Numbered from the stretch's first letter, positions 11,506-23,125 are shown. The stretch is DNA of 64,000 nucleotides from Budorcas taxicolor (GCF_023091745.1 NC_068913.1:39810501-39874500); one strand, 5' to 3'. Notes: generated by a model from the letters alone, not told the origin. Made by a program: numbers and translations.

Positions 11506-12441
11506 TACTTAGATACAATTACAGTTACCCTCTGCAGATACAAGAACCAACACTTTAGATCAACAGGGATTTTTACTTATCTGATCTTTTAATGCTGTGT
11601 CTTTTATTAATTAGGTTTTATATTTGAATTACAGCTATGTTTCATGGGGTAGCAGGATAGTAATCTCTAGGGGGTACATTTTCATAAAAAATAATTTTTC
11701 AGAGCCCTAACCTGAGGATTCTAATTCCATGAGTCTAAATGGGGACTGAGTAAACTGTCCCTTTTGTTTTTTTACTATTAAACAAGTTTTAAAACTACTG
11801 ATTGATAGTTTAACTGCTCTGCTTATAAAGATGCTTAAAATCACCTATTTTCAGCACTGCCTCTTTTACCTCAGGATTTTAAAGTCAAGGTTCTAAAATT
11901 AAAATGTTCTTTCAGGGTCTTCAGTACTACTTCCACCATGATTTTGAGGATTTGGGCAGATTATAAAGAGGTGAATGCTTTTTCATTTTATTGTAAAAAA
12001 AAAAAATATGTGAAGAATTTATTTTATGCTCTGTTACAGAAATATCTAAGTGAAATTTAGGCTATACAGTATAGTAAAATGGATATAAAATGCTTTATCA
12101 AGTTTAAAATATTAAAAATTCTAATGTATATGTTAGTGATACATATAAACTATTAACAATTCAAATATTATATGGCAATAGTAAAATCACTTACAAAATA
12201 ACTGATCTCAACTCTTTAAAAGGCATGTAATGTTTCACCTCACCAACTTAACCCCCCTGAAACTTAAATATGAACAAAGTACTGAAGTCTAGGGACAACA
12301 GCTACCAGAATGTTTTCCTTTATGGCTAAAATGTTTATAGGGCTCTGTGTATTCAGATCTCTCTCACCCTAGATATCAGATATCAGGATTTTCATTTTTG
12401 TATTTTTTTCAAAACACGTTTTGTTTGCTGTAGTTGTTTTG

Positions 12442-12456
12442 CCTCCAGGTGGTGAT
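12442..12456 (+). promoter_or_regulatory. Weak CTCF-like motif
   Basis: CCTCCAGGTGGTGAT differs from the CTCF core at two positions. The flanking sequence resembles that of the motif at 10059, which suggests an old duplicated or repeat-derived element. Confidence 0.2.
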
Positions 12457-12694
12457 ATAACCTTCTATCTTAGATTCCTTGACACTCCCAAAACCTAACT
12501 GGATTAAAATTGCTTAGAGGAAAAATATCCTATTACCTTTAGAATATTTTAATAAGCTTTAAGATGTTTAATTAATTATTATGTGTTGTCAATGCACCTA
12601 TAATTTCGGTTCCTTTTAAACCAGTTTGACAAATGATACTTTCTTAAGATGATAGATCTAGTTTTAAAACTTTCGTGTGCTATACCAAGATCTG

Positions 12695-12710
12695 CCACTA
12701 GAAGGCGCTA
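12695..12710 (+). promoter_or_regulatory. Strong CTCF-like motif
   Basis: CCACTAGAAGGCGCTA differs from the consensus core plus flank (CCACTAGGGGGCGCTA) only at the two purine/K positions, of which one is a tolerated purine. It lies in non-repeat DNA just upstream of a Bov-A2. This is the best CTCF match I saw in the window. Confidence 0.5.
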
Positions 12711-12764
12711 CTCACTAGAAAAACTTAACCTAAATCTGGAACTAGCCAACATTAACGGAGATTC

Positions 12765-12992
12765 TTTGGAAAATCCCACGGACGGAGGAGCCTGGAAGGC
12801 TGCAGTCTATGGGGTGGCTGAGGGTCGGACATGACTGAGCGGCTTCACTTTCACGCCTTGGAGAAGGAAATGGCAACCCACTCCAGTGTTCTTGCCTGGA
12901 GAATCTCAGGGACGGGGGAGCCTGGTGGGCTGCCGTCTCTGGGGTCGCACAGAGTCGGACACGACTGAAGTGACTTAGCAGCAGCAGCAGGA
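12765..12992 (+). repeat. Bov-A2 SINE (BovA dimer)
   Basis: Two BovA monomers joined by a short cttcactttcacg-type linker near 12845, ending in an (AGC)n tail at about 12978-12991. There is no tRNA head, as expected for Bov-A2. The first monomer is 5'-truncated. Confidence 0.93.
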
Positions 12993-13136
12993 TGGGGTCT
13001 CAGGATGTTTCTCATTGCCTTGAACTTTACTTTTAGAACTTGGTAATTTATCTATTTAACGTTTCCTCTGAAATTGGATTTTTCAAAGTTGATTTCTTCT
13101 TTTTTTAATACTGGTAGCAGCTTTAATCCTAAGTGC

Positions 13137-13385
13137 CTCGGGACTTCTCTGGTGGTCCAGTGGCCAAGACTTTGTACTCCCAATGCAAGGGGCCAGGGTT
13201 CCATCCCTGGTCAGGGAACTAGATCCCACCTACGGCAACTAAGAGAGGGCCACAACTAAAGATCCCACATGCTGCAGTGAAGATCAGAGATCCCATGTGC
13301 TGCAGTTAAGACCCCATGCAGACAAATAAATGAATGAATGAATAAACAAAGAAATAAAATATTTTAAGTAAATAAATAAGAGCCC
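13137..13385 (+). repeat. CHR-type tRNA-derived SINE
   Basis: Plus-strand SINE with tRNA-like head (ggttccatcc B-box-like motif near 13198), a body with two similar agatcccacatgctgcag-type phrases, and a tail containing (AATG)n and A-rich repeats at 13322-13385. Confidence 0.85.
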
Positions 13386-14713
13386 CATATAAAACATTTA
13401 TATATATCCATGTTCATCAGGGGTATTGACCTGTAAATTTCTTTCCTTTTAGAGTCCTTATCTGGCTTTAACATCAGGGTAATCCTTGTGTCATAGAATG
13501 AGTTTGGAAGTGTTGTCTCCTCTCCTCTTTGTGGTAAGAGAAAGATTGGTATTAATTTTTCTTTAAATATTTGGTAGAATTCACCAGTGAAACCATCTGG
13601 ATGTGGACTTCTGTTTTGGGAGTGGTGTCTGACTGTTGATTCAATCTCCTTACTAATAATTGGTCTGCTCAGATTTTCTATTAATTCAGCAATTAATCTT
13701 AATAGGTTGTATGTTTCTAGGAATTTATCCATTTCTTCTAGACAGTCCAATTTGTTGGCATATAATTTTTGTAGTAGTCTCCTATAAGACTTTGTATCTC
13801 TTTAGTATCAATTGTAACATCTCTTTCATTTCTGTTTATTTATTCAAATCCTCTTTCTTCCTTATGAGTCTGGCTAAAGGTCTATTTGTTTATCTTTTCA
13901 AAGAATCAACTCAGTTTCATTGATCTGTTCTGTTGTCTTTTTAGGCTCAGTTTCATTTATTTCTATCTGATCTTTGTTATTTTCTTCCTTATACTAACTT
14001 TGTCTTAGTTTCTCCTTTTTCAAGTTCCTTGAGGTGCAAAGTTAGGTTGTTTTCTTGAGATTGTCTTTTTCCTTCATGTAGGTGTTTATCCTTATAAATT
14101 TCCCTCTTAAACTGCTATTGCTGCTTCCAGTAAGTTTTTGGTATATTGTAATTCCACTTTCACTTATCTCAAAATATTTTTTTATTTCTTTTTGACCCAC
14201 TGGTTGTTCGGTACCATTGTATTTAGTCTCCACATATTTGTGAATTTTCCAGTTCTCTTCTTATAGTTGATTTCTAGTTTCACATCATTACTATTGGGAA
14301 AGATGCCTGATACGATTTCAACCTTCTTAAATTCATTAAGAAGTGTTTCGTGGCCTAATACATAATCTATACTAGAGACTCTTCCATGTGTAAATTAGAA
14401 GTATGAGTATTCTATTGCTTTTGGATGGAATAGTGTGTAAATGTATGTTAAGTCCACCTGGTCTAACACGTTATTTAAGTCTAATGTTTCCTTGTTGATT
14501 TTCTGTTTGGATATTATATATCTATCTGTAAGTGAAAGTACGGCATTAAAGTCCCCTACTATTAATGTATTGCTGTTCTTTTCCCCTTTGGTTCATTAAT
14601 ATTATATATTTAGTTGCTCCTTTTAGGGTACATTAATATTTACAAATGTTACATCCTTTTGTTGGATTGACCCCTTTGTCACTTTAAATATATAATGGCC
14701 TTCATTGTCTCTT

Positions 14714-14807
14714 TTTTTTTCAACGATTTGCTCAAATTTTTTATTTATACATATGTATTTTAATTATAATCATACAATATATTAAATTTTGTATTTTGTT
14801 CTTTTTT
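14714..14807. other. AT-rich segment at the L1 3' end
   Basis: About 95 bases of AT-rich DNA between the target duplication and the recognisable L1 3' end. It could be a 3'-transduced flank or an expanded A-tail of the inserted L1. Confidence 0.3.
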
Positions 14808-16106
14808 AATATAAATTTATTTATTTTAATTGGAGGTTAATTACTTTACAATACTGTACTGGTTTTGCCATACATCAGCATGAATCCGCCACTGGTATAC
14901 ACGTGTTCCCCATCCTGAACCCCCCTCCCTCCTCCCTCCCTGTACCATCCCTCTGGGTCATCTCAGTGCACCAGCCCCAAGCATCAGTATCATGCATCGA
15001 ACGTGGACTGGCGATTCGTTTCATATATGATATTATACATGTTTCAGTGCCATTCTCCCAAATCATCCCACCCTCTCCCTCTCCCACAGAGTCCAAAAGA
15101 CTGTTCTATACATCTGTGTCTCTTTTGCTGTCTCGCATACAGGGTTATCGTTACCATCTTTCTAAATTCCATATACATGTGTTAGTATACTGTATTGGTG
15201 TTTTTCTTTCTGGCTTACTTCACTCTGTATAATCGGCTCCAGTTTCATCCACCTCATTAGAACTGATTCAAATGTATTCTTTTTTTTATTTTTTTATTTT
15301 TTAAAGTTTTTTATTTTTTTAATTTTAAAATCTTTAATTCTTACATGTGTTCCCAAACATGAACCCCCCTCCCACCTCCCTCCCCATAACATCTTTGTGG
15401 GTCATCCCCATGCACCAGCCCAAAGCATGCTGTATCCTGCGTCAGACATAGACTGGCGATTCAATTCTTGCATGATAGTATACATGATAGAATGCCATTC
15501 TCCCAAATCATCCCACCCTCTCCCTCTCCCTCTGAGTCCAAAAGTCCATTATACACATCTGTGTCTTTTTTGCTGTCTTGCATACAGGGTCGTCATTGTC
15601 ATCTTTCTAAATTCCATATATATGTGTTAGTATACTGTACTGGTGTTTTTCTTTCTGGCTTACTTCACTCTGTATAATCGGCTCCAGTTTCATCCATCTC
15701 CTCAGAACTGATTCAAATGAATTCTTTTTAACGGCTGAGTAATACTCCATTGTGTATATGTACCACAGCTTTCTTATGCATTCATCTGCTGAAGGACATC
15801 TAGGTTGCTTCCATGTCCTGGCTATTATAAACAGTGCTGCGAAGAACATTGGGGTACATGTGTCTCTTTCAATTCTGGTTTCCTCGGTGTGTACGCCCAG
15901 CAGTGGGATTGCTGGGTCATAAGGCAGTTCTATTTCCAGTTTTTTAAGGAATCTCCACACTGTTCTCCATAGTGGCTGTACTAGTTTGCATTCCAGCAAC
16001 AGTGTAGAGGGTTCCCTTTTCTCCACACCCTCTCCAGCATTTATTGCTTGTAGACTTTTGGATCGCAGCCATTCTGACTGGTGTGAAGTGGTACCTCATT
16101 GTGGTT
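14808..16106 (-). mobile_element. Ruminant L1 3' end, antisense, containing a second L1 3' end
   Basis: L1 3'UTR and ORF2 C-terminus on the minus strand, inserted in the older L1. The 3'UTR (14808-15240) shows the C-rich/G-rich polypurine tract near 14920. The ORF2 C-terminus is open on the minus strand from 16026 to 15607. A second L1 3' end starts near 15283 and the first resumes near 15727, so the region contains two 3'UTRs in tandem. Confidence 0.85.
15283..15726 (-). mobile_element. Second L1 3' end inserted in the L1
   Basis: Begins with a T-rich A-tail complement (15283-15345) and repeats the 3'UTR seen at 14865-15282. The phrase gattcaaatg plus attctttt occurs on both sides (about 15262 and 15707, one mismatch). 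This fits a target-site duplication of an L1-into-L1 insertion, although coincident truncation at the same L1 position is also required. Confidence 0.65.
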
Positions 16107-16320
16107 TTGTCTCTTATTAGGCTTTGTCTTAAAGTCTATCTTGTCTTTTAGAAGTATACTATCTCAGCTCTTGTTTGGTTTCCATTTGGGTGGAGTATCT
16201 TTTATCATCCCTTCACTTTCAGTCTGTGTGTGTCCTTAAAAGTGAAATGAGTCTCTCATAAGCAGCATATAATTGGATCTTGTCCATTTATCTTTTATAA
16301 CTCCTAATAAGATCCATTTA

Positions 16321-16479
16321 TCATAGAATAACATGTTTAATAATATAAATGCCATTTAGCATTAGCATTACTATGAAAAGTAAGAAACATCAAAATAATT
16401 CCTATATTCATGTGGCTGTTGTTATTCATGGAAGTGAATTTTTAAATAGAAAAATTTGATCAGAGAAGTTATTAACTCT
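16321..16479. other. Low-repeat sequence, no gene seen
   Basis: AT-rich flank between the old L1 and an L2-like stretch. Confidence 0.35.
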
Positions 16480-16650
16480 AGAAGCAAACAAGTGAAGAAA
16501 CCACTTTTCTTACTGCTTCCATTCCTCTCTCCTTTGCTCACTCTGCTCAAGCCACACTGGCTTTCTTGCAAGTTTTCTAACATGCTGAGAATTATCCTTA
16601 AACATTTTTCTGGCTGTTTCTTCTGACAAAAAACTCTCTTATGAGATATG
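16480..16650 (+). repeat. L2 LINE fragment
   Basis: Plus-strand phrases ctttgctcactctgctc and agccacactggctttctt occur in L2 order. Short and diverged. Confidence 0.5.
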
Positions 16651-17269
16651 ACTTTGTCACCAAACACAAGTTCATGTGTCCAGCTCACAGTGAAACCAAA
16701 CAACTGAAAGGTTGGAGTTGGGAGCAGAGAGAAATTCATTGCAGAACCATACAAGGAGATGGGTGGCTCCTGCCCCCAAAACCCCAAACTCCTTGAAGGG
16801 TTTCAGTAAAGCATTTTAAGAAGCCAGGTGAAGGAACGATGTCATAGGACATGTGATCAGCTCGTGCACAAGTCTCTGACTGAAGGATGGTGAGGTAACA
16901 AGGCAGTGTCTCAGGGGTTAACGCTATGAATTCTTGGGTACCAGAAGGCCTAGGGGCTATGTGCTGATGGTCGCCACATAGTTCACATCTTCCATCTGGT
17001 GGGGGTGGGGGAGGGGCAGGGTTTCACACCTATAAAATAACTCAGGGAATGTGCAGCAGGTACTGTTATCTAGGTGCTTCAGAGAGGAGCTAAAGCAGAA
17101 GATACAGTTTGGCAAATTCTATCTTATAGATGGCTGAGCATTTTAATACAGTAACATCTTCCCTCCTATTCTCTCCCACCACCTCATTCCTCTTACCTTT
17201 CTCTATTGTCTTCATTTTACATACTGACAGCAACTCCCTCCTTGATGAAACTTGAAACAGGCTCTTCCA
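16651..17269. other. Low-repeat sequence, no gene seen
   Basis: No exon recognised. A G-rich run (gtgggggtgggggagggg) lies at 16999-17016. The sequence around 16840-16960 has the texture of an old LTR, but I could not assign it. Confidence 0.35.
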
Positions 17270-17402
17270 GAGAATTCCCTGGCAGTCCACTGGTTGAGAC
17301 TTCATACTTCCACTGCAAGGAGCACAGGTTCAATCCCTAGTCAGGTATCTAAGATCCTATAAGCCATGTGGTGCAGCCAAACACTAAAAGAAAAAAAAAA
17401 AA
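17270..17402 (+). repeat. CHR-type tRNA-derived SINE
   Basis: Plus-strand SINE with tRNA-like head, B-box-like ggttcaatccc at about 17328, and an A-tail at 17391-17404. The flanks aaacaggctctt (17258-17269) and aagcagactctt (17403-17414) look like a decayed target duplication. Confidence 0.85.
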
Positions 17403-17404
17403 AA

Positions 17405-17838
17405 GCAGACTCTTGTGAACCCTTTTTTGACTAGGCCCTATTTCCTTAAGTGCCCAATTTTATCAAGAATCCTGCTAAGACAGTTTAGCAAGAATACTCC
17501 ACCATCAATAACTGATCATCCTCAATATCTGGTCAAATTCCTCATCTTCTACCATCCCCCGGATTATATCTGATATCCATGGCCTGCCTTCAACAAGAAT
17601 CCTGTCAAGTTGGTTTAGCCAGAAATCCCACTTTATCCCTGATATTTCCTCTTTGTAATTTGCCATCCACTGGCCCTTCTGCCCCACTACTTGGCTATAA
17701 ATTCCCACTTTCCTTGCAGTACTCAGAATTGTAGCCAGCTTTGTAGTGAGGGATTTTCTTTTCTTCAATTACAATAGTTTCTGAATAAAATCTGTTTTTA
17801 CTGCTTTAACTACTGTCAAGCTCTTTTTATCTCTGACA
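17405..17838 (+). repeat. Probable endogenous-retrovirus LTR, family unassigned
   Basis: An LTR-like architecture: a C-rich U3-like part containing two diverged copies of an aagaatcctg[ct]-centred phrase (about 17466 and 17597), a TATA-like ctataaattcccac at 17695, an aataaaat polyadenylation signal at 17784, and a terminal cttttatctctgaca. No internal retroviral gene is adjacent, so it would be a solo LTR. The assignment rests on layout, not on a database match. Confidence 0.45.
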
Positions 17839-17914
17839 GTAGTTTTTATCACATTCTATCAAGCTACATGTTTTATTATTATATGTTTTTGTTGTTTTTT
17901 TTTTTTTTTTTTGT

Positions 17915-18067
17915 CTAGCTCTACCTATTACAAATGTAATCTCCACGAGGCAGGAATCTCTTCCCCCCACTACTGGTATATCACAAGCACCTATAAAAGT
18001 GACTGGCATGTAATAGGCACGTAATCATATCTTTTGAATTTATTTGATTTGTTGACTGAAATGAATG
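17915..18067 (+). repeat. L2 LINE 3' end
   Basis: Plus-strand match to the L2 3' terminus: atctccacgaggcagg, then agtgactggcatgtaataggcacgta, then a gaatgaa-type end. Preceded by a T-run at 17897-17913. Confidence 0.65.
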
Positions 18068-18087
18068 AACTATTTATTGTATACCTA

Positions 18088-18163
18088 TGATGATACTCCG
18101 GTGGCTCAGAGGGAAAGAATCCACCTGCAATGCAGAAGATGCGGGTTCAGTTCCTGGGCTGGC
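18088..18163 (+). repeat. Bov-tA fragment (tRNA-like head only)
   Basis: About 75 bases matching the tRNA-Glu-derived head of Bov-tA, ending right after the B-box-like region; the BovA body is missing. Confidence 0.75.
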
Positions 18164-19309
18164 ATTGAGTTAAAGCAGTTGATTGCTTCAAATTTGTGAC
18201 TTATGCTACATGTGTCTGTTCTTGGCATTTACTGTGCCTTAAACCAATGGTTAATATAAATCTCAAGTTACTTTTATATTTTGCTTTGTCCCCATAATCA
18301 AGATATATAGATTACACTTCATATGCTTGCACTTACTTTCCTGATTAGACTAGGAAGGGAAGAAACTGCCTTTCTATGTTTGGTCAGCAAGTGGAAAAGA
18401 AAAATTCCAAAGGAGAGGCAGATAAGGATTTGGTAAAACGGAAAGCTGTAGAACAGAAAGAGGAGCCCCTGCCTTGAATGAAGGCTACACTGGTTTGCTC
18501 TTAAGAGGACATAACTCTGATACATTATCACAAGACAATGCATATTGAAAGATTTTTAGTCTTGTTTAGATTTTTTTTAATGAGATTTTAATTGGTAGGA
18601 AATGTCCCACATTGTCAAATAGGCTGTTATTTCAATATGAGAAAATTTTAAGTATAACCATAGGATAGAAGATGTGAGGCCGTTAAATGATAATTCTTTA
18701 AAATGCTGCCCCTTGGAGGAATTTTTAATAGTATTCCTAAAAAGAAACAGGACATGCATGCTCTGCCCAGGGAGAAGTGTACTCACAACTCAGATCTTGA
18801 GACCAAGATCCCGCCTGAAAAAAGAACAGATTAAGAATTTTTCCTTTGTGTTCCTAACTGCTACATTTTCATAGAACCCTATGATAAAATTAGGAAATGA
18901 AAGAAGTGGAAAGAGATGTAAATATAAGTTAAATACAGGGTGACTAGGGTTAGGTCAATCCTCTTTAGCAAGAGAACAGATTCAATCTATGTTAAAAGTG
19001 AAATTAAGTCCTATTAAGTGCATCATTACCTACAACTAGCAGTAAGGTTCATGATAGACTGATTTGAAAATCTGAAACCTATAAAATTCCTTGTCCCTCT
19101 GCTGAATAATGCTGAGGACAAGTAAATGCAATTTAGATATTAGATCCTGGAAATATTTGCTCCTAAAAGATAACAAAGAATAAATTAAAACGGCATAGTT
19201 AAAAAAACAAAAGGCTTTGTTCAAGGCTCATTTTAAGAGCTGCGTCTTTTTGTATGTATCAATCCAAAATCACTATGCCATAAACTCAGCCAAGTCCCAA
19301 CAAGTTCTT
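18164..19309. other. Low-repeat sequence, no gene seen
   Basis: AT-rich DNA of about 1.1 kb. Small open frames of 60-74 codons on both strands show no recognisable protein features. Confidence 0.4.
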
Positions 19310-19320
19310 CACCTTGCAAG

Positions 19321-22300
19321 TTCAGTTCACTTCAGTCCAGTCGCTCAGTCATGTCCGACTCTTTGCGACCCCATGAATCGCAGCACGCCAGGCCTCCCTG
19401 TCCATCACCATCTCCCGGAGTTCACTCAGACTCACGTCCATCGAGTACGTGATACCATCCAGCCATCTCCTCCTGGGTCGTCCCCTTCTCCTCCTGCCCT
19501 CAATCTCTCCCAGCATCAGAGTCTTTTCCAATGAGTCAGATCTTCGCATGAGGTGGCCAAAGTACTGGAGCTTCAGCTTTAGCATCATTCCTTCCAAAGA
19601 AATCCCAGGGCTGATCTCCTTCAAAATGGACTGATTGGATCTCCTTGCAGTCCAAGGGACTCTCAAGAGTCTTTTCCAACAGCACAGTTCAAAAGCATCA
19701 ATTCTTCGGCGCTCAGCCTTCTTCACAGTCCAACTCTCACATCCATACATGACCACAGGAAAAATCTTAGCCTTGACCTTAGTCAGCAAAGTAATGACTC
19801 TGCTTTTGAATATGCTATCTAGGTTGGTGATAACTTTTCTTCCAAGGAGTAAGTGTCTTTTAATTTCATGGCTGCAGTCACCATCTGCAGCGATTTTGGA
19901 GCCCAAAAATATAAAGTCTGACACTGTTTCTACTGTTTCCCCATCTATTTCCCATGAAGTGATGGGACCAGATGCCATGATCTTTGTTTTCTGAATGTTG
20001 AGCTTTAAGCCACCTTTTTCACTCTCCTCTTTCACTTTCATCAAGAGGCTTTTGAGTTCCTCTTCACTTTCTGCCATAAGTGTGGTGTCATCTGCATATC
20101 TGAGGTTATTGATATTTCTCCTGGCAATCTTGATTCCAGCTTGTGTTTCTTCCAGTCCAGCCTTTCTCATGATGTACTCTGCATATAAGTTATATAAGCA
20201 GGGTGACAATATATAGCCTTGATGTACTCCTTTTCCTATTTGGAACCAGTCTGTTGTTCCATATCCAGTTCTAACTGTTGCTTCCTGACCTGCATATAGA
20301 TTTCTCAAGAGGCAGGTTAGGTGGTCTTGTATTCCCATCTCTTTCAGAATTTTCCACAGTTTGTTGTGATCCACACAGTCAAAGGCTTTGGCATAGTCAA
20401 GAAAGCAGAAATAGATGTTTTTCTGGAACTCTCTTGCTTTTTCCATGATCCAGCAGATGTTGGCAATTTGATCTCTGGTTCCTCTGCCTTTTCTAAAACC
20501 AGCTTGAACATATGGAAGTTCACAGTTCACATATTGCGGAAGCCTGGCTTGGAGAATTTTGAGCATTCCTTTACTAGCATGTTAGATGAGTGCAATTGTG
20601 CGGTAGTTTGAGCATTCTTTGGCATTGCCTTTCTTTGGGATTGGAATGAAAACTGACCTTTTCCTGTGGCCGCTGCTGAGGTTTCCAAATTTGCTGGCAT
20701 ATGAGTGCAGCACTTTCACAGCATCATCTTTCAGAATTTGAAATAGCTCAACTGGAGTTCTATCACCTCCACTAGCTTTGTTCATAGTGACACTTTCTAA
20801 GGCCCGCTTGACTTCACATTCCAAGATGTCTGGCTCTAGATGAGTGATCACATCATCATGATTATCTGGGTCGTGAAGATCTTTTTTGTACAGTTCTTCT
20901 GTGTATTCTTGCCACCTCTTCTTAATATCTCCTGCTTCTGTTAGGTCCATACCATTCCTGTCCTTTATCGAGCCCATCTTTGCATGAAATGTTCCCTTGG
21001 TATCTCTAATTTTCTTGAAGAGATCTCTAGTCTTTCCCATTCTGTTGTTTGCCTCTATTTCTTTGCATTGATCTTTGAGGAAGGCTTTCTCATCTCTTCT
21101 TGCTATTCTTTGGAACTCTGCATTCAGATGCTTACATCTTTCCTTTTCTCCTTTGCTTTTCGCTTCTCTTCTTTTCACAGCTATTTGTAAGGCGTCCTCA
21201 GACAGCCATTTTGTTTTCTTGCATTTCTTTTCCATGGGGATGGTCTTGATCCCTGTCTCCTGTACAATGTCACGAACCTCATTCCATAGTTCATCAGGCA
21301 CTCTATCTATCAGATCTAGTCCCTTAAATCTATTTCTCACTTCCACTGTATAATCATAAGGGATTTGATTTAGGTCATACCTGAATGGTCTAGTGGTTTT
21401 CCCTACTTTCTTCAATTTGAGTCAGAATTTGCTAATAAGGAGTTCATAATCTGAGCCACAGTCAGCTCCTCATCTTATTTTTGTTGAATTTATAGAGCTT
21501 CTCCATCTTTGGCTACAAAGAATATAATCAATCTGATTTTGGTGTTGACCATCTGGTGATGTCCATGTGTAGAGTCTTCTCTTGTGTTGTTGGAAGAGGG
21601 TGTTTGCTATGACCAGTGCATTTTCTTGGCAAAACTCTATTAGTCTTAGCCCTGCTTCATTCCTCATTCCAAGGCCAAATTTGCCTGTTACTCCAGGTGT
21701 TTCTTGACTTCCTACTTTTGCATTCCAGTCCCCTATAATGAAAAGGACATCTTTTTTGGGTGTTAGTTCTAAAAGGTCTTGTAGGTCTTCATAAAACCAT
21801 TTAACTTCAGCTTCTTCAGCATTACTGGTTGGGGCATAGACTTGGATAACTGTGATATTGAATGGTTTGCCTTGGAGACGAACAGAAATCATTCTGTCAT
21901 TTTTGAGATTGCATCCAAGTACTGCATTTTGGACTCTTGTTGACCATGATGGCTACTCCATTTCTTCTGAGGGGTTCCTGCCTGCAGTAGTAGATATAAT
22001 GGTCGTCTGAGTTAAATTCATCCATTCCAGTCCATTTTAGTTTGCTGATTCCTAGAATGTCGACGTTCACCCTTGCCATCTCTTGTTTGACCACTTCCAA
22101 TTTGCCTTGATTCATGGACCTGACATTCCAGGTTCCTATGCAATATTGCTCTTTACTGCATCAGACCTTGCTTCTATCACCAGTCACATCCACAACTAGG
22201 TATTGTTTTTGCTTTGGCTCCATCCCTTCATTCTTTCTGGAGTTATTTCTCCACTGATCTTCAGTAGCATATTGAGTACCTACTGCCCTGGGGAGTTCCT

Positions 22301-22378
22301 CTTTCAGTATCCTATCATTTTGCCTTTTCATACTGTTCATGGGGTTCTCAAGGCAAGAATACTGAAGTGGCTTGCCAC
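19321..22378 (-). mobile_element. BovB (RTE) LINE, nearly full length, with target-site duplication
   Basis: A 3,058 bp minus-strand BovB flanked by a perfect 11 bp direct repeat, caccttgcaag (19310-19320 and 22379-22389). The full element is about 3.2 kb, so this copy is complete or almost so. It has the 5' leader (22378 to about 22150), the endonuclease, the linker, the reverse transcriptase and the short 3' end. It is the most complete transposon in the window. Confidence 0.95.
19349..22150 (-). pseudogene. BovB endonuclease-reverse transcriptase ORF, disabled
   Basis: Single RTE-type ORF on the minus strand. The N-terminal APE-like endonuclease shows GTWNVRSMN near the start, GDWNAKVG and the QIDYIL segment. 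Reverse transcriptase motifs include AKAFDCVDHNKLW and YADD (20087-20098), in a 405-codon uninterrupted C-terminal piece (20566-19349). Lesions seen: a 2-base deletion frameshift near 21935-21942; in-frame stops at 21470-21472, 21422-21424 and 20582-20584; and the endonuclease catalytic SDH changed to SDY (codon 21446-21448). The reverse transcriptase half is intact, the endonuclease half is dead. Confidence 0.92.
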
Positions 22379-22422
22379 TCCACCTTGCAAGAGCCACTTT
22401 AAAATCACATAGCCAAGGCCCT

Positions 22423-22697
22423 GCTGCTGCTGCTGCTAAGTCGCTTCAGTTGTGTCTGACTCTGTGCGACCCCATAGACGGCAGCCCACCAGGCTCCCCC
22501 ATCCCTGGGATTCTCCAGGCAAGAACACAGGAGTGGGTTGCCATCTCCTTCTCCAATGCATGAAAGTGAAAAGTGAAAGTGAAGTCGTTCAGTCGTGTCC
22601 AATTCTTAGCAACCCCATGGACTGCAGCCTACCAGGCTCCTCCGTCCATGGGATTTTCCAGGCAAGAGTACTGGAGTGGGGTGCCATTGCCTTCTCT
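22423..22697 (-). repeat. Bov-A2 SINE dimer with target-site duplication
   Basis: Two BovA monomers on the minus strand with a (CTG)n complement tail at 22421-22437 and a gtgaaaagtgaaagtgaag linker near 22565. Flanked by gccaaggccct at 22412-22422 and 22698-22708. Confidence 0.95.
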
Positions 22698-22708
22698 GCC
22701 AAGGCCCT

Positions 22709-23125
22709 AAAACCTTATAAATTTCTTCCCCTAATTTTTTCACTCTAAGATAGTACTAAGATTCTATCAAGCAGGGGTTCTGCAGTAGGACTACCAAACT
22801 TGGTTTCATTGTAATCAGTAAGTGCCTCTGTTGGTCTTTGGCAGGTCAATGGTTCACTGATAAAAACAGCTCAATAGTGAAAGACAGAGGACAAGTGTCA
22901 GTGCTAAATAGCCCAAGACAAACACATCTGTGCTTGAACAAATTTGGGGAGAGTTGTAATCTTTGCAACATGGAAAAATGCACAGTGTTTCAATGAGAAT
23001 GAGTTTGGAATGCTTTACAAAGTTGGGGTTTATATTAGGTGATTCAGGACAGCTTGGAGGAAGTGGATCTTTGCTGTGGATTGAATGTTGTCATGAATTG
23101 GAGGCAGTTCTACAACTGGCTATTG
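22709..23125. other. Low-repeat sequence, no gene seen
   Basis: No exon or repeat recognised. Confidence 0.4.

Larger units (their letters stand above)
11506..12764. other. Low-repeat sequence with CTCF-like motifs
   Basis: AT-rich, with no exon or known transposon recognised. An A-run lies at 11996-12006. Two CTCF-like motifs near the right end are listed separately. Confidence 0.4.
13386..16320 (-). mobile_element. Old L1, antisense, ORF2 interior, interrupted
   Basis: Complement of a mammalian L1 ORF2 spanning the endonuclease-RT linker and the early reverse transcriptase. The minus-strand peptide at 13364-13750 has recognisable L1 phrases such as PDGFTGEFYQ and LPNSFYD. It continues up to 14713 and resumes at 16107 after an insert bounded by the 9 bp repeat ttgtctctt (14705-14713 and 16107-16115). 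Many stops; ancient compared with the inserts. Confidence 0.8.

Noticed and set aside
19349..20566. 405-codon open frame as a host gene
   Set aside because: It encodes the BovB reverse transcriptase C-terminal half with YADD and lies inside an element bounded by a target-site duplication.
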